Below, one piece after another: positions 63,401 through 64,000 of a stretch of DNA of 64,000 nt. Position 1 is the first letter of the stretch, and each line of letters begins with the position of its first letter. The DNA is from Branchiostoma floridae (taxonomy: Eukaryota > Chordata > Leptocardii > Amphioxiformes > Branchiostomatidae), in assembly GCF_000003815.2 (NCBI RefSeq), contig NW_023365735.1, forward strand, positions 35,171-99,170. The letters run 5' to 3'. The translations under genes and the position numbers were made by a program. Below the pieces are notes generated by a model, which saw nothing but the letters and a program-made list of their open reading frames with translations, was not told the DNA's origin and ran no database searches.

Positions 63401-64000
63401 AGATGAACCGTTTTCTCATTGGTCGCTGGGCTGACCAATCCCGTGTCACCTTAGCATTACCCAGGGAAAAGACACTTGTCAATCAATCAGTCAATCTCAA
63501 TGTTCAAAGCAGTCATGTCTGTAAGAAATTAAGAAAACAGCCCTTACGAATACCTAAAAAAAGCTCTGCCATAGATACTGCACACATAGACTTCAATACT
63601 GTAATGAATTTAGTATGTACGAACTTGCCTTTATGGTGTGATTCTTCCAACCTCTTTGCTGGTCTTGCCAAATACTTTCCTCCAACTCTGGCTTTTTCTC
63701 TATTGCTTGATTAGGGGTGGGTACAGAAAATTTAGGTACAGGTACGGTTCAGGTCTGGACCTGCTTGTCTGTGAAAACTGAATGGGCAATACTCAAAACA
63801 ATGGTCCATTTTGCTAGAAGGAATCTGTATGGTGGAGTATTCTTTCTTCATCAGTGCTCACTGCCTCTGTTAACTTAGACCATTTTATTGATTTTTTTTC
63901 AGGTCTGGTTTTCTGGACCAGCCTAACAACGGTTTTGTTCCGGTACCCAGCCCTAGAACTGGTCAATCTTCTGATGTTTGTTCGTTTGTTTCCATAGGAA
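57477..64000 (+). CDS. RPS4: Small-subunit ribosomal protein S4 (eS4), exons 1-5 and start of 6
   Basis: Cytosolic ribosomal protein eS4. Exons: 57477-57479 (ATG only), 57951-58028, 61215-61395, 61659-61756, 62422-62593, 63998-64000 (runs out of the window). An isolated ATG exon after a TOP tract is common in animal ribosomal-protein genes. The protein starts [20 protein letters not shown] and includes the S4 RNA-binding segment ([35 protein letters not shown]) and a central domain ([20 protein letters not shown]). About 178 of about 263 residues are inside the window. The coding exons are GC-rich, as expected of a highly expressed gene. Confidence 0.97.
57951..58028 (+). CDS. RPS4: RPS4 exon 2
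   Basis: Acceptor GTGCCCTTCCAG, donor TTC|GTAAGT, phase 0/0; 26 codons from [11 protein letters not shown] to KLSGKF. Confidence 0.97.
58350..58700. repeat. About 105-bp tandem repeat, three copies
   Basis: GTCATTTTCAAG preceded by CCGAARMCGACYGC occurs at 58381, 58485 and 58592, followed each time by TTTGATGATA-like and GGGAAATMNCGSYAAAAT segments. Confidence 0.88.
59711..60401. mobile_element. TTAA-flanked element nested in the RPS4 intron element
   Basis: Opens AGGCATACTACGGGATTTTTG and closes CGTAGTATGCCT, flanked by TTAA at 59707-59710 and 60402-60405. The insertion splits the right end of the 58185 element. Non-coding, 691 bp; piggyBac or Kolobok-type by its target. Confidence 0.88.
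60688..60860. repeat. Dispersed repeat, copy 1 of 2
   Basis: GCCCTGATCGAAGCCATGCTAGACGTTTTAATGC-type sequence through GACACTTGTCAATCAATC is about 95% repeated at 63345-63500 in RPS4 intron 5, in the same orientation. Confidence 0.85.
61000..61214 (+). repeat. RPS4: Duplicated acceptor and head of RPS4 exon 3
   Basis: A copy of the acceptor and exon start (TTCCTCTCCAG|GTTTCTCACCC, then CATCCTGTGGTCCTCACAAG) lies with its exon start at 61088, 127 bp before the true one at 61215. Upstream intron (TTTTTACTTGTGAATGAAGAA, CACAGTAARCAATAAACAC) repeats too. The copy has diverged in the exon (CTGCGTTGGCTGTTAAAAC) and soon meets a stop in frame. Confidence 0.93.
61215..61395 (+). CDS. RPS4: RPS4 exon 3
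   Basis: Acceptor CTCCTCCCTCCAG, donor ATGG|GTGAGT; phase 0 in, 1 out; [20 protein letters not shown] to CYPSGFM. Confidence 0.97.
61659..61756 (+). CDS. RPS4: RPS4 exon 4
   Basis: Acceptor CTCTCCCTTGTAG, donor AAG|GTAGGA; phase 1 in, 0 out; [20 protein letters not shown] and [13 protein letters not shown]. Confidence 0.97.
62422..62593 (+). CDS. RPS4: RPS4 exon 5
   Basis: Acceptor TTCTGTCTGTACAG, donor ACAG|GTGAGA; phase 0 in, 1 out; [20 protein letters not shown] to [13 protein letters not shown]. Confidence 0.97.
62775..63172. mobile_element. MITE, third CTGCTAAACTRGGCTGAGG copy, split by a hAT element
   Basis: The left part opens CTCTGCTAAACTAGGCTGAGG; the right part ends GAAACCTCAGCCCAGTTTAC. 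The hAT-type element at 62882-63122 is inserted inside. Confidence 0.85.
62882..63122. mobile_element. Non-autonomous hAT-type element with perfect 8-bp TSD, copy 2
   Basis: CAGGGTTGTAGCCAGTCAG opens, TGGCTGCAACCCTG closes, and GTAAAACC flanks both ends (62874-62881, 63123-63130). The interior matches 3572-3819 along its whole length. Confidence 0.93.
63345..63520. repeat. Dispersed repeat, copy 2 of 2
   Basis: Matches 60688-60860; both contain TTCTCATTGGTCGCTGGGCT. Lies in RPS4 intron 5. Confidence 0.85.
63998..64000 (+). CDS. RPS4: First three bases of RPS4 exon 6
   Basis: The acceptor TTTGTTTCCATAG precedes GAA. Joined to the phase-1 G of exon 5 it starts a Gly codon, as expected for eS4 after K-F-D-T. 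Confidence 0.75.

Overview
This is animal nuclear DNA: about 64 kb of spliced genes with GT-AG introns, several assembly gaps (runs of N) and a very dense load of short inverted-repeat transposons, tRNA-derived SINEs and tandem duplications. Gene content (headcase, taxilin, SYAP1, ribosomal protein S4), intron sizes and repeat style suggest an invertebrate deuterostome, most likely an amphioxus (Branchiostoma); the species is an inference, the animal origin is not in doubt.

Layout. (1) 1-6,240, + strand: the 3' end of a gene whose last exon ends in a cysteine cluster after an IVIK-type motif, resembling metal-responsive transcription factor MTF-1. Upstream are a 383-bp higher-order tandem repeat, an in-frame exon and a 95-bp array of potential 39-nt mini-exons that runs into an assembly gap. 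(2) 6,290-9,030: a transposon cluster with an inverted-repeat element, a 5'-truncated Penelope-like retroelement with a GIY-YIG domain and a candidate hammerhead ribozyme, a CAGGGCTC element and a complex foldback. (3) 9,472-31,607, + strand: a complete taxilin gene of about 16 exons coding for about 570-590 residues. It has two homologous 129-nt exons, a 209-nt cassette that changes the reading frame of the last exon, and repeated tandem duplications of its own exon borders. (4) 31,608-39,059: taxilin 3' UTR and repeat-rich intergenic DNA. (5) 39,060-41,680, - strand: headcase (HECA) in two exons, with an apparent +1 frameshift in exon 1. (6) 46,163-57,255, - strand: synapse-associated protein 1 (SYAP1, BSD domain) in 11 exons. 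(7) 57,477 to the window end, + strand: ribosomal protein S4 exons 1-5 and the first 3 nt of exon 6. It is divergent from SYAP1 across a promoter of about 220 bp.

The genes are unrelated housekeeping or regulatory genes rather than a pathway. The unusual theme is structural. In three genes, short tandem duplications span splice sites and leave partial exon heads or tails in the introns. In taxilin and the MTF-1-like gene some copies keep the reading frame and plausible splice signals, as expected if alternative exons are being generated by local tandem duplication.
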